Shown here: positions 23,088-36,700 of the stretch, piece by piece
Position numbering within the stretch: position 1 is the stretch's first letter
Layout of the letters: each line of letters begins with the position of its first letter
Origin: Neolentinus lepideus HHB14362 ss-1
Lineage: Eukaryota > Basidiomycota > Agaricomycetes > Gloeophyllales > Gloeophyllaceae
Length of the DNA stretch: 64,000 nucleotides
Assembly (NCBI GenBank): GCA_001632425.1
Contig: KV425607.1
Span: forward strand, 125,969 to 189,968
Direction of reading: 5' to 3'
The notes under the pieces: generated by a model
Seen by the model: the letters and a program-made list of their open reading frames with translations, nothing else
Told to the model about the DNA's origin: nothing
Databases searched by the model: none
Translations under genes and position numbers: made by a program

Positions 23088-23718
23088 ATGGTTCCCGACT
23101 TCGCACATTCTGCTCTCATCAATGTTATCGACGTGCAGAAATTCTTCTTTTCCATTACTGGACCTATCATCGACCGGCTCATCCCACTCATATAGTTGTA
23201 CCATGATCTGAAACTTCCCCTCGTCTTCCCCTACGGGTACCTGCCCGACGACAAAGGCTCTCGTACGACGCTGGGGCCCTCCCGGCAATAGTCTGTACGC
23301 CAATATTCCTGGCAGTGGAGAGAAATCGACTGAAAGTAATAACCTACTGGCGGGCTCTGTCATAACTTATGCGATACTCCGAGGCATGGAAGCTTGTTTT
23401 CGAGCTCGAGAAGCTGACCGCTCACGACGAGGATAAAAGCCAGTACGACGCCTTTCTGAGCACGGCGCTGGAGGAGCGTCTTCGAGCGAAGGGCGTGAAG
23501 ACTATCATCATTACCGGTATCCTCAGCGACCTCTGCTGCGAGACCCCTGCCCGGGAGGCGTTCTACCAGGGCTTTGACGTCGTGGTCTTGGACGATGTTG
23601 CGCTGCTGCGAATGAAAAACACCACCGCGCCAACTTGGAGAACCTCGAATTTGGCTTTGCGGATATGTGGAAGATCAATGACCTTGTCGAGTGTTTGAAG
23701 GCCAAGGATAGGTTATGA
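23088..23718 (+). pseudogene. Isochorismatase-family hydrolase, broken
   Basis: The family is readable along the whole length, but not in one frame. The N-terminal part reads ALINVIDVQKFFF, then meets an in-frame TAG at about 23194-23196. After it, LYHDLKLPLVF continues in the same frame. A one-base excess near 23250 shifts to a frame reading ALVRRWGPPGNSLY. A further shift near 23365 leads to RYSEAWKLVFELEKL and the core DLCCETPAREAF, which keeps the expected catalytic Cys. One more shift near 23597 is needed to reach ANLENLEFGFADMWK and the natural stop. No intron signals explain these breaks. Intact relatives are cysteine hydrolases for amide- or vinyl-ether-type bonds. Assembly errors are possible, but four lesions argue for a pseudogene. 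Confidence 0.75.
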
Positions 23719-24051
23719 TAAACAACCTGAAGCTTGAAGTGCAAGTCTTATGCTCGTTTCCTTGGATCTATGACTTAATCGGGACGGCTGTAGGATAACG
23801 ATCGCGATTTCCACGAAAGCAAGCTCCACCGTATGTAAAGTGTATGCATCTGTATAAAGCAAACTCTTGTTACATGATGTACTACTTCACTTCGGTATTC
23901 CTCTCGTACATGTGTCCTTACGACGTTGAAACAAAAAAAAAACCTGGAGAATATATGACAATTCGGGTATCACCTTGATGCTCCTCTGTAGTCTACACTA
24001 ACCAAGCAACTTGAGGACCAGAGAATATGGACGAAGATCAACTTTCGGTCA

Positions 24052-25441
24052 TTACATGGCCGTAGTTGAGTCGACCTCGATGGTGGGCACAATCGATGCA
24101 ATGAACTTGAGGAACACGACGAGGTAGAAGTCCACGCGCATGCCCTCGAAAGCATCCTCATCCTCACCCGGGGCCTGTGCCGTCTCCTTCCCGCCCGCAC
24201 TCTTCCTTCCAAACCAGCCCTTCTTCTTCTCCTTGCCCCCTGGACTCAGCGGGCCAGCGTTCTTCGCGAGCTGGTCCGCCACAACTGTCGAGTTCATCCT
24301 TTCAATGACTTTCTTCATTACGTTGGCGTGTTTGCACGGGTGAACGCTCGCCGCCTGCAATGATGCTGAGTGGGGGAACGGCTCGATCGTCACTGTCTTG
24401 AAGGCATGGTCAGCGGAGACGTCCTGGAAGATCTGAGATGGAGTAAGGGGGGTTCGGTTCTCGTCGTAGCCTAAGAGCCAGATGCGCGGCGTTTGATAGT
24501 ACTTGTCATAGGTGATCATCACATCGTATGTCCGCACTTGCAAAAGGTTGCCCTTCGCGACCTCCACTTGGCTTGAGCCCATCGTCAGTCCCGCGTGCGC
24601 CGCAGACGCTTACAGTAGAGCCCACCTAGAATCGATAATCCCAGTCCCAGTCGCCTGCGTCGTCTTCGGTGCGGCCGTGGCCTCATCACCGGCCTCCAAA
24701 TCGTCCTCCTCCATATCAGGAATCTCGTCTAGATCAGGCGTCTCCTCCAAGGCCTTGCCTAGACTAAGACTCTGCATCCCACTGCTCACGCCCCCATCAT
24801 GCGGCGCATCGTCATCTGCGTCCGGGATATCATCGATCACCCCCGGATTCGCCGCACCGTCCGACATCGGGGCGCGGCCTGCGTGTGTCTCTACCCACTC
24901 GTCCTCGTTTCCTGCGCCGGAAGCATCGCCGAAAGAGAGCAAGCGTTCCGCTTCTTCATCTGCATCGGTGTAGACCAGAGAAGTGGCGCGCCGCAGACAC
25001 GGCACGCCGCGCGTGACGAGGTACTGCTTGTCGGTGGGGAGGTAATCGCGGGCTTTCGAAGCGTCACCTTTCTCCCTGGAAGTAGTTTGTTATCGACAGG
25101 CGCTCAGGAGCGGTGCACGGAACTTACCAGGACCAGACCGGGAACTTGTATGTCAGGAAGTCGCCCGCTGCCACGAACTCCTCTAGCCATTCCAGGTGAG
25201 TGGCTTAGTTAGGGGGTTACCTACACAGATCAATGTTATGCTTACCTGGTGTGATCCGACCGTGCTCCTTGAACTTGCTCTCCCTCAGGACCTACATACG
25301 AGCCATCAGTTATCTAAGCACGCAGGGCGGCGGGGTTACGCACAGGGCTCAGGTACTCGCGGACGGACCAGAATTGTTGCTACACCAATTCAGATCCAAT
25401 TCACTCTTCAGTTGGCAATAACGAACCTGCAATGCGTGCAT
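24052..25441 (-). CDS. ATG3: Autophagy E2-like enzyme Atg3
   Basis: Conjugates Atg8 to phosphatidylethanolamine on the growing autophagosome membrane. Six exons (25441-25427, 25379-25344, 25291-25246, 25182-25128, 25075-24626, 24571-24052) give 373 aa. Clear landmarks: [19 protein letters not shown] at the N-terminus, [35 protein letters not shown], an acidic flexible region, [17 protein letters not shown], and the active-site segment [15 protein letters not shown] with the catalytic Cys. The C-terminus [13 protein letters not shown] is canonical. A ~40-residue charged insert ([14 protein letters not shown] region) follows the active site. The first exon encodes only five residues. Confidence 0.95.
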
Positions 25442-25682
25442 GTTGGTGGATAGAGAAGGGCGACAAGGGCGAGTGGCCTTGGACCGACTGGATCGATTTA
25501 AGCCGGCCACGTGCGGGTGGCGGCAGGGCTGCGAAGCCTGCGCGAAATGGAATGCTCACGCCACGATGCTGCTACACCCTTACCACAAGACAATATGAAT
25601 CATAGAGCAATCCGCGTAAAGTATGCAACAGATAGGACAACAGTGGGACAGATGAGCATGACCAGATAACCTAAGAACGAAA

Positions 25683-27070
25683 TTAGACACAACTCTCCCT
25701 ACGCTCAACCACCTTCCCCCTTTTCGATTTCTTTTTATCCTTCTTGTCCTTCTTTGCAGCCTTTTCCTCGTCTGCCTGCGACACATCTACGCTATTGGTT
25801 GCTCCTTTGGGATTTTTGGTCTTCTCAGGGGGAGGTTTCACAGCTGCCTCCACTCCTTCTAGCTCGTCCCGCTTCCGCTTTTTCGCCTTCTTCTCCCGAT
25901 CCCCCGCAGGGCCACCACTCCCATCGCCGGATGCCAACACACCGTCGACCTCCGCCTTATCCCTCTTTTACTTGTCTTTCTTCTTCTTCTCGACACTCAC
26001 CTTCACGCTCACTTCCACACTCACTTCACCCTGTTCAGTCACAGCCTCTGACTTTCGCTTCTTCTTGTGCTTCTTCTCTTTCTTGTCCTTGGCTGCATCA
26101 CTCGCTGGTTGTGCGCCAGTAACCCCTTCTTCCCTCTCCCCTTCATTAACGGTAGCGACTTCGCTCGTCTCCTCTACGTTCTTGCTCTTTTTCTTCTCCT
26201 TCTTCTTCTTCTTGTCCGGGTTACCGTCCACTTGGTCGTCCGCTGTTGTCGGCGCAACGTCCGTAGCCTCGCCCTTGGATGTTTTGGCTTTCTTCGAGGG
26301 TCGCACCTCACATGCGTCCTGGTCATGTTACGGTTTCACGGAACGATCTCCAACTAACAAGCTCGGAAACGTACCTCAGATCCGAGCACACCCGTAGACT
26401 TCCTCTTCTTCTCCTTTTTCTCTTTCTTCCCTTTCTTCTCCTCCTGCACCGTCTCCTGTGACGCTACATCCTCGCTCTTCTTCTTAAGTGACGATGGTCC
26501 AGCGGGTTCTGGCGCTGATGGAGGTACGGAGACCAGCGACATACGCACAGGCGTACCAAGAGGAGTATCGTTAGCACCCGTGGCGTCGCAGCGGGGCCTC
26601 TGATTGCCCTGGCAGCCATTCTGGCCCCAGGTGTACTTGCCCACTGCTTTTTTACCCTGGCCTTGATTACGACCGTTCTGTTGCTGTTTCTGATGTCACA
26701 CAGATAACAGCATACGTATATATACATAGAGATTATGAATATAATGAACGTACGCTTTTGGGACCCTTATAGAGACTCTTCTGATACTTCTCCGCCTCGC
26801 TGATACACGATGTGTGACCCTTCCATTCAGCGGGCTTGTAGAACGTCTTGCTGCAGTCTAAGCAGGTGAATGAAGAGTGGCAGCGCGCTCCGTGCTGATC
26901 GAGCTTCGGCTTCTTGACCGCGTCCGAGCATCCTGAAGGTAAGTGGACTTGTATGAGGGGAAGGAAGCATAGAAATTTTGGCCGGTACTGACTGACCGTC
27001 GCATCTAGGAGGTAGTAGTAGGACTACCTTGTGTCTATAGTGAATTGAGCACTCACTGGAAGGACACCAT
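25683..27070 (-). CDS. LYAR: LYAR-type zinc-finger nucleolar protein
   Basis: Probable nucleolar protein linked to ribosome biogenesis, by homology to LYAR. Exons on the minus strand: 27070-27057, 27004-26997 (8 nt), 26932-26754, 26689-26375 and 26318 onward. The assembled N-terminus MVSFQCDGC, KKPKLDQHGARC, FTCLDC and WKGHTSCISEAEKYQKSLY is the zf-LYAR module. The rest is Lys/Glu-rich. The last exon meets an in-frame TAA at 25968-25970, but the same Lys/Arg-rich frame continues to 25683. Either the protein ends at 25968, a 45-nt in-frame GTGAGT...TAAG intron removes the stop, or the stop is a recent nonsense change. I give the longer extent. It lies 241 bp from the ATG3 start, same strand. 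Confidence 0.85.
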
Positions 27071-27250
27071 TTTGAGCTCGAGAGCAAAGACGGAGGCAAA
27101 CGAAAGGTGCAGGCTCAAGAAATTTCACAAGTCGGAAACTGGATGCGCTAAGTACTGTGGTATTCTTACGAAGTCGATCGCGTCCTCTGATTGGTTCAGC
27201 ATTCACCAAGTTTACATGCGGCGTTTACAACGCGCTCAGAATTAATTTCG

Positions 27251-27283
<33 letters not shown>
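27251..27283 (+). repeat. (CT)n microsatellite
   Basis: A nearly pure CT run of about 30 bp in the divergent promoter between the LYAR gene and the DUF6697-like gene. Confidence 0.8.
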
Positions 27284-27463
27284 CACCGTGAGTCGAGTCT
27301 TGCGTACGTAAATAACGGGACAATCCGTATTATACCCAGGTAAATCCCCGCACAAAGTGCAAGAAAAATATTGAACGCAATATATAGACCTGTGCCGAAT
27401 TCACCGCTCATCGATCATCTCTCATCGCTATCAAGCGACCTAATCCGCACCCAAACTGCTGCA

Positions 27464-28105
27464 ATGTCTGCAAAATATATACCACCTGCACAGCGTGGAG
27501 AGAGACGCTGGGGCGGCTCTATGGTGGTGTACTCCCTTTATGATATATGCCGCGTTATTCCAGGAGATACAAATCACACATTCACAAGAAGATGTCTCAG
27601 TCAAGAAGATTCTGAGGCTTGTTTTCAGAAGAATCTGAGCGCAGAACGCGTGCTGAATGATCCGGTGGAACTTGAGGTCTACGGCGATAGCGAAAAGCTG
27701 CCGGAGCCACCTACCAGGCTGTACTCCAATGAAATTGGTCGCATTATGGTGCACGAAGGGGCCCATATCAACCCTCCCAACGAACTATGGACTCGGAATA
27801 ATATCAAATATCTTGAGGAGAACAAAGGAAAACCGATACCGCTGTTCCGAGAGGCTCCCTTTTACTCTAGTCGCAAGGGGGAACAAAAGAAGTTCGAGTT
27901 CAAAGGGCACTACGAAATCATTGATTTCAATGTGTACCACGATGGAAAGGAGGTGCGGGAGTTTGTGCTCGGGAGGAGAGATAGTCGACGGGTGAAGCCT
28001 GCGGAAACGTGGGGACAGGCCTTGAATGATACATGGGCCAAGGTCGAGCTGAGGCCGGTAAGTGACGTCAAGCTTGGCAATCCTATGGAGAGGTCTCCCG
28101 CCTAG
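27464..28105 (+). CDS. Conserved Agaricomycete protein, DUF6697-like
   Basis: An intronless frame of 213 codons from the ATG giving MSAKYIPPAQRG. Upstream in-frame codons lack an ATG. Segments such as YSLYDIC, DSEACFQKNLSAERVLNDP, YGDSEKLPEPP, GRIMVHEGAHINPPNELW, FREAPFYSSRKGEQKKFEF and TWGQALNDTWAKVELRP match, from memory, a family repeated in Agaricomycete genomes (DUF6697 type). No catalytic motif is evident, although HEGAH is His/Glu-rich. Function unknown. It is divergent from LYAR. Confidence 0.65.
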   Translation: MSAKYIPPAQRGERRWGGSMVVYSLYDICRVIPGDTNHTFTRRCLSQEDSEACFQKNLSAERVLNDPVELEVYGDSEKLPEPPTRLYSNEIGRIMVHEGAHINPPNELWTRNNIKYLEENKGKPIPLFREAPFYSSRKGEQKKFEFKGHYEIIDFNVYHDGKEVREFVLGRRDSRRVKPAETWGQALNDTWAKVELRPVSDVKLGNPMERSPA

Positions 28106-28539
28106 TGCAGATAAATGATACATTTATCTACCTCGGTATATTATCTTGCTACTGCTTCTGTGCTCCCGATATTGGTACTGTTTCATATATCGTACCATTC
28201 GTTTTCGTGGTTATGCTCTGTAATGCCGTTCTAGATCTACATGGGAGCACTTTAGCTCTGACCTTTTGTGCACGAATTGTGTGGGTATGATATTCCAACA
28301 TGTGTTGTGTTTTTCTTGGCCATACGACTTATAAGCTGCTGAGGAAGTTATCCAATCCTGTTCTTGCTCGCAGGTAGAAACGCCACATAGTCCTGATCAG
28401 GCAGTCGGTCTCCGGTAATGGCTCAGCTGGACCGTACCCGGCCGACTCCTCCCGATCACATCCGGGTGACATTATCCCGAGTTTCATTGGCTCGTCGCTA
28501 CATACATCCGACTTCTTACCCTTCCCTCCATCTACCGCC
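28106..28539. other. Intergenic stretch upstream of NDUFS7
   Basis: A minus-strand frame (28329-28541) starts opposite the NDUFS7 ATG but has no family signature. I treat it as noise. Confidence 0.5.
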
Positions 28540-29612
<1,073 letters not shown>

Positions 29613-30224
29613 CTAGTTTTTTACCATATACATTTTGTGCGTAGTCGTGATTCGGTCTATGACAAACACATCTGCATCGGACGGCCGTGTACACACTTCA
29701 GTGTGGGACTAGTTAGACGAGAAGAGAAGTTGAAGAGGGTCTTCTGCCGCTCGCTTATTCGCTTGTATATGATACATGTTCGCGCTGTAGTTTTCCTGTA
29801 GATCAATGTTTCTGCACTCCGACGACGTACAGCAATCCGGGAAATGACATTCGGCGGGTGATATAGAGCCCCCTCTTATGGAAAGCAGCGAGGCACTGCA
29901 AGGCCGCATTCACGAGTCGGGACTCTAACACCGCCTGTCCTCGCCGTATTGCTCTTGGCGTTCCCATTTCTACCTCTACTTTCTGCTGCCCACCGTCGCG
30001 CAAGCCCGCCGACGTCGTCGACGTCGACGACAACCTCCAACAAAGCACTCGACAGTCGTCTTCCATTCATCTTCCGCCCCCGGCACCTGGGCCTGAGAGA
30101 CGTCAAAGACCCAGCAGCTGACCTCGATTGACATTCACTTCCGACATCTTTCTTTCCTTCCTCGCTTTCCGTTTCCCCTTGAATTCAGACGATTGGTGGG
30201 CGGCTTTCACCTTATCGTGCTATC
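29613..30224. other. Intergenic stretch, no gene seen
   Basis: Includes the 5' flank of the large disordered protein gene. No family signature on either strand. Confidence 0.5.
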
Positions 30225-33200
30225 ATGGCCACCGCAATCCCCCCCTCTCCTGCGGACAGCATGGGCCTGCTCGCGTCCAACGTGCATTCACACATCGGCG
30301 CTTACCCACGCAATTTGGATATTTCTGAACTCGACCTAAAGGACCATCGTTACCCCTCTGTAATGCCTCCTTCCAGAGGCTCTGATCGCCGAAGCAGCGT
30401 GATGATGTCAGGCGCTGGGTTCAGCAGAGACGACGATGGGCGAGGTGTCAATGGTCGTAGCGACTCCCCGATGAGGAGCAGTGTCGTCGACTCCCTCTCG
30501 CCAGACCAACGTGGGCGCATGACCGACTCGCCGCGCCCTTACGACGCTTGGGCCGATGTACAACAGCATCAGCAGTTGCAGCTAAAGGAGTCGTATTCGT
30601 CGTCGAACGGGGGCTCGCGTCGTGTCATTGACAGGTACGCCAGCAGCTTGAACGACCACTCGCCGCAAGCGGGCGGTTCTGGAGAGGTCAGGCAGAACGG
30701 CCCTGATACCCTTAGGGAGACTTCGACGACACCACAAGACCCATCGAGCCGGCCCAGATCGGCGACTCAGAACCAGACTTGGGCAGACCACCCTGCTGCC
30801 CTTCTACCTTCATCGCCTCGACACCCTTCCTTGCCAGCCGCCGGTGTCGGTGCTGGCACTAACAACAACCTCAGTAGCTCTACCATGCTCCCGGCGTCTG
30901 GCTCCCCCTCGTACAACGCATCGTCTTCGGTCCCTATTCCAGTGTCCCCGAAGCCCCGCGCATATGCGCAGCATCCTACGTATGTAACCCCTACGGCTGC
31001 TCCAAACCCCGTCAACCTAGTCCTCTCTCAAAATTCTCCTGTGCCCCAGGAAGAAGTCTGTATCGAGTGCGCCATGCGTGATCAAGACATGGCCGACGTC
31101 GACGTCACGTCGCCTGGAGTTTGGGAAAGGGAGAGCGACATATTTTATCTTGAGCTATGCCAGAAGGAAGAGCAGGAGGAAGCATCTGGCTCTGTCAGCT
31201 CTGACCCCCACAGACCTAAGGCCAAGGGAGATTTCCTCACAGAACACCACCTCAAGATATGGATCAGTATGGTATGTCGTGTTGTCATCGATTCTTATCT
31301 CTAGTTCTCAAAAAAGTATCCAGAATCCCAAAGAGCCAAGTGCGCGGCAGCAGACTGTTGCGAGCTACGTAAAGAGTCAGCGTATGCTCCTCGAGGCTGA
31401 GACACTCGCACGTGCACAGGCGCTTCAGGAGTCTCGACTGTTGGAGAACAAAATGCGAGATACGTATTCTCAGCTGCGTCGGTCTGCTTACGAGCTGGGC
31501 AGCAGTGCGGTACCGGACGATGATACGGGCGGGATCCGCATTAAGACACCGCGCTCTGCTTCGATGCCTTCTGCAGGCATACTTAACAGCCACTCGCGTG
31601 AGGTCACGCTGCTCGAGAACGGCATGATCGTTGAGCACGTCGATGTTCGTAAGGAGGAGAAGGAGAGGAAGAAGGAGGAGAAGCGAGAGAGAAGCCGGGC
31701 ACGGAAGTCTTCGCGCAGCTCTATGATCGATGTGAACTCGATCTATTCCGTGCAAAGTCCTCTTCCTCACACAGACGGTGGCATGCATTCGGGGCCGCGT
31801 CCTGGGCCACGATACGCGCAATCTATTCCTGGCAGGCCACTGAGCGTTCTTACTGCTGACAGACCCGCTATACCTCGAGCTTATTCCCAAGCATCATTCT
31901 CGGACGTTCAGAGTATTGGTTCGGCGTCGCCGAACAGGCGCTCGCGCTTCTTCGGTTTGGGCAATTTATCTCCTGGATGGCGGAGTCAGAACAGCCTTGC
32001 AGCATCAGGGATGTCCGGTAGTATGGTCGATATGCAGTGAGTTTGATCGTGGCATGATCTTGAACTATACCCTGATTATTTGTGTCAGTGTTGCCTTGCA
32101 GCGAGAGCATGCCCGAACCGGTCATGGCGTCCATCCTTCAGTGGATATTGGCAGTAATGCGCCTTCACTCCGACTGAGTCAGATGTGGCCCGGAGATACA
32201 CAGCTCGATCCCGCTGACTTCCGGGGCCCGAAGAGTGACACTGTCAAATCGAAAAAGAAGAAAAAGGGTCTCGCGAAAATCTGGCGCATTGTCACCGGCG
32301 GCGCATCGAAGAGCGAAAATCACGTCGGCAGCAATGGCCACGACCATCCCGATGACGATCTTCCACTTGCCCCCCCACCTCCATTGTCTTATCTTGTAGA
32401 CCGGGGAGGAGGGGGTTTGTCCGGCGGAGATCAGGGAATGTCGTCGCCACGCCAATCTATGCCGTCTTTATCGTCTTCTATATCACAAAGCTATCCTGTA
32501 TCCCCAGCTGGTATGTCTCCCCCAACAGCACCCTCTAGCCTCCTGCCTTCACCTTCATCGTCTCGTAAATCTGTTCCAGATCGAGATGCTGGATATGACC
32601 ACCAGAAGAACAGCGGACCGGACGATCCTGAAATGCGGCAGATCTATCCCACTGCAGCGGACGAACCCAGGTCCCCGAGTATGAGAAACATGCAAGCTGT
32701 CTTGTCGGAGCCTGAACCGCGGGGTCGTAGTTTCCAGGGATCGATCAATTCCTCATATGGCACCACGCTGTCACCGAGCACGACCCGACCGGCATCTCTC
32801 ATGAAAAGAGAGAAGTCGTTACCTCCTCTACCAGATGAAGCGGGGGTGCGCTTCCCCACGGATACCCGTCCTCAGACGATGTTTACATACGAACCTCCTA
32901 TTCTTCCAAGTGGTCTGGTCGCTCCCCAGGCTCCGTTCAGGACGAATGAGGTGCGCCGGCAATCCTTTGGGGGTATCGGTTCTCGCCCACAGCTGAGCAT
33001 GAATGGTCCTCCTAAGGGAGCTATGATGACCGGTCCGGGTGCCATAGTGGGTGCTCCCTTCGCAAGCAAATACAACGAGTTTGGTGGCTCGCGGCGGTCT
33101 CTTGGTCGACTCGATGATGGACGGTACGAGTCGCAGCTGCGGCCTACCTCGAGGGCACAAACTCCCGGCAAGCGCAAGAGTCGATTCGGACTGTCCTCGC

Positions 33201-33445
33201 TGTTTGGAAAGAAGTCTCCCGCACCTCAGGACGTCCGAGATGTCCACGTCATCAGTCCAGTTCCAGATTATACTGGCTGGCGGACTTCTGACTCCGGAGA
33301 GGGACAGCAGGGTTCGGGTCACAGCACCCTTCCCCGCATGTCAGTGATATCTCGGAGGAATTTAGAGGATTTGGTCCAGCAGGATGCCGAGTTTGTTGCC
33401 TATCGATATCCGTCGAACGATCAGCGTATTGATTTGCTGAGGTGA
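30225..33445 (+). CDS. Large disordered basic protein, conserved in basidiomycetes, function unknown
   Basis: Three exons (30225-31271, 31324-32036, 32089-33445) give 1038 aa with frame kept at both joins. A CIECAMRDQDM zinc-ligand-like segment sits at about residue 285, followed by LTEHHLKIWISM and then NPKEPSARQQTVASYVKSQRMLLEAE, a helical region with coiled-coil potential. A charged run (KEEKERKKEEKRERSRARKS) follows. The rest is Ser/Pro-rich with short basic motifs (KKKKKGLAKIWRIVTG, RKSRFGLSSLFGKKS) that look like membrane- or partner-binding elements. Some of these blocks feel familiar from other Agaricomycete proteins, but I know no function. It could be a scaffold of cell polarity or signalling; that is only inference. 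Confidence 0.75.
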
Positions 33446-33785
33446 TCTTGGAAGTGTACTCAGTTTTGTCGTTTTGGTCGAGGTAAATAGTCATGCGTCT
33501 TCCCGTATCTAATGCTTTCGCCGTCTATCCTACCTCCTACCTTTCTTTTTGATTGTCGCAGCCCACTTTTGTTATACACTGGACTAAGTAGTCATACCTG
33601 CATGTCGCATTCCCCATCGGACTCCACATTCGTTTAATTTCATGTATTCCGTAAGCTTTCTGATTTCATGTCGTCTGCTTTCTCTGCGCTCATAGTAGCA
33701 GTCCATTCACCTATATACATCTTAATCTAATACAAGGGTCGGTCTCTGGGAAAGGATGTCATGCCAATCTCCAGGAGTGCCATGA
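33446..33785. other. Convergent 3' intergenic region
   Basis: 340 bp between two convergent stop codons. T-rich, no gene. Confidence 0.5.
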
Positions 33786-36700
33786 TCAGCGCTTGCTTGT
33801 AATGCCAATCTTGCTGCGACGGCCCTTCTTCGCAGCCTGGGACAGAGGTAGATATGCGTAAGGGTCGACTCCGCCCTTCTTGATATCGCCCCCAGCCCTC
33901 TGTTTTATCAAAGTATCAGTTACATGAGCACCGACGACAGGGTACCGCCATACCTTTGCTTTGAATTCATGTCCAAGCTTTGGCTCGGGTTTTCTTTGTT
34001 TGCTGTCCTTCTTTCCGCCCTGACCACCGATCACATCTTCCATCTCCACGTCCTGATCCACCTCCCTATTCTCTCTCCTCCGTTTCTTCGTGTTCTTGTT
34101 TGCCTTCATGCGCCCGTTCGGACCACGAGTGAATCCATCGACTGAAGTCAGTCCTTCCCGGTATGCCGTCCCGACAACATCTTCTTCCATAGGCGCCTCA
34201 TTTGAGTCGCTGTCGTCGATAACCATTTTACCTGTATCTCCATCTGTCTTGAAGAGGCTGGCATCCTGCCCAGGTTTCCGCCGTCGCGATTGTGAGGCTA
34301 AGTGAAAAGGCGTTAGTATCATGAAGCGTTCAACGAGATTGACGAGTACGGACTAGCGATTCGGGATGCAGCTCCTTCAAGTAGATCCATCGGCTCGTCG
34401 CCATCAAGCCGCAATCGTGCTCCGACGTTATTACCCCTCCTCTTCTGTTTCGATGGTTGCGAAGGGCCTTCATCATCACTTGATTCCAGCTCGCTTTCGC
34501 TCCCATAAAGGACATCCTCGAATGCATCCCCGGTAACATGCTCAGCAGAAGCATCCTGTCACGCATGAAGATTAGGAGGATTCGTAGAGGAGAGATTTCA
34601 AAAGTACCTGAGCATCTTCAACCTCATCAGCCATAGCCTTCTTCCGCTTGGCTCTGTCTTTCCGCTTCTTGATGTTGAGAAGCACCTTCCGACCATCTTC
34701 CTCTTGGGCGCAAGTATACACATCCTCATACCCAAATCTGCGGATCATCCGCTCGAAGATGTGCCGAACCTTGAGTTTAAAGTGATTATTGTGCTGATGC
34801 GACCAGCCAAGCAGCGCATTGACTAACTCAGGAAGCTGCGGGCGAATCAGTTCAATCGGTAGGGTGTGAATTGCAAGCTTGACATATCCGAGGGTCGACT
34901 TGACAATCTCACGATTGGCGGAAGATAGGAAAACAAGTAGCGTCGAGAAGATTTCACCGTGCATTTTTGTCGAGATCGAGTCTAGAATAGACGAGATATA
35001 GATAAAAGCTGTAGTCAATTGGCATGAAATGAACATACCTTTAAATTCGAAGATCAGCCTTGAGATAGCCGTCACAGTGGCGCTGACCATGTGCGGGCTT
35101 GCGCCTGCCAGGCCTCCAGCAACCATCGTCATGTATTCCTCGATACTAGCAGCAACTACAGACATCATTCCATCAGTGAAAGGGACGAAATAGAAGGCGC
35201 GCAAATGACTGACCTTCACCAGCGCTGTCTTCATCCATACCATCCACCATATCACGCTTGACGATACCTCCCTGATTCATCTTGTTGCCCATGGCTACTA
35301 CAAGATCGAAGGCAGCACTACGAGCTCGCTCCGACGCCTCCTTGGTCCCGAGTACTGCTTCCGGTATTAAAGAAGGAATGAGATGCAAAGAGTTGGCAGG
35401 GAGATTTGTGACGATAATGGAGAGAAGATGGTATCGGTCCTACAATGCCAGCCAAGATATCAACCAGATGCCGAGCATGCTGCCCGCTTCATGACTGACC
35501 TTCTTTCCGGCAGCGCCCAACTTGTCCATTACATGCTCCAACTGGCGCAGAACTTCCTCCGCACCGAAAGGCACCTTACTGCTCTCCGCCAGCCTAGCAA
35601 GGATCTTATAGCCACGCTTCTGGACTGCATTGTCTTTATGACCGATGACATGCGGGGACAAGCAGAATTCGAATAACGCCGAGGCATCAGAGGCGGTGAG
35701 GTACGGCAGCAGGATCACCAGCAAGTCTTGAGTAGTCGCGGTGACACTCTCGCTGCCTTCTGCGTTGCTCTCTATGTTACGCTTGAATAGATCCAACACT
35801 TTCGCGTACGCTTTCGTCACTTCCTACAATTATGGCTCAGTACCAGAACGTCACTTGCAGACGCTCACAGATACCTTCTCTCCGGCAAGAGCCGCCCAAG
35901 CAGCTATAACATCGCCAACCGTACTTCGGTCATCCTCCATGGAGAATACATTGAACAGCACCGCTAGCCAGCTTTCAGCTTGCGTTTTCAAGTACTGCAC
36001 ATTTTGCGCCGCCGCTTCTGGCGTGATAGCGTCGGCCTCCACGCAGCTCGGAAGCTCCCCGCGCGCTTCACTACCGGGCTCGGACGCCAGAGCAATGTTG
36101 GAGCTAATTATTACCTTCAGTGTGCGCAGAACCGCGGGTCGGAGATCCGGCTGGGTGTATACTACTTGCGAAAGAAGTTGCGCGAACTGCGGAGTCAAGG
36201 TCTAAACACGAACCAGTAAGTTTACGAGCAATGACAGCTTATGACAGAATGCACCTCACGTAAGTCTACCGTCCCGTAGCAGTAGCCTATTAGCCCACCC
36301 CAGACCTGGGATATAAGCACGCTCCACAGTTTCGCCTCAGCCTGCCGTCCATCTGACTCAGCCGTCTGCTGGTAGTCGAACATACGCTCGCTCAGAGGGA
36401 TAAAATAATCTATAAAGTGCTTGAGAGGCGACGGGTGGGGCTGCGATAATAAGGGAAGTAGGAAGGCGTGAGGTTCACGTCCTGCGTGGCTGGGAAGAGA
36501 AAATCTGATTAAGGTTTTGTTTCACGTATGAACCGAGATATTTACCGGTCCGCAGGTTCAATATTGAGAGGAATTGTATCGAGGAGGACTTGTGGTCCCA
36601 ATACACTCATGGCAGCTCCTAGAGTGGCATCAGCAGCTTCCTTAAACTCGAAGTTCTTCTTGACCCTAAGTTCCGCTATCTTCTGGACTGTAGGCAGCAT

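Noticed and set aside
23070..23363. Minus-strand frame opposite the isochorismatase pseudogene
   Set aside because: It is open and looks protein-like, but the plus strand carries clear isochorismatase sequence across the same bases, so this is a shadow.
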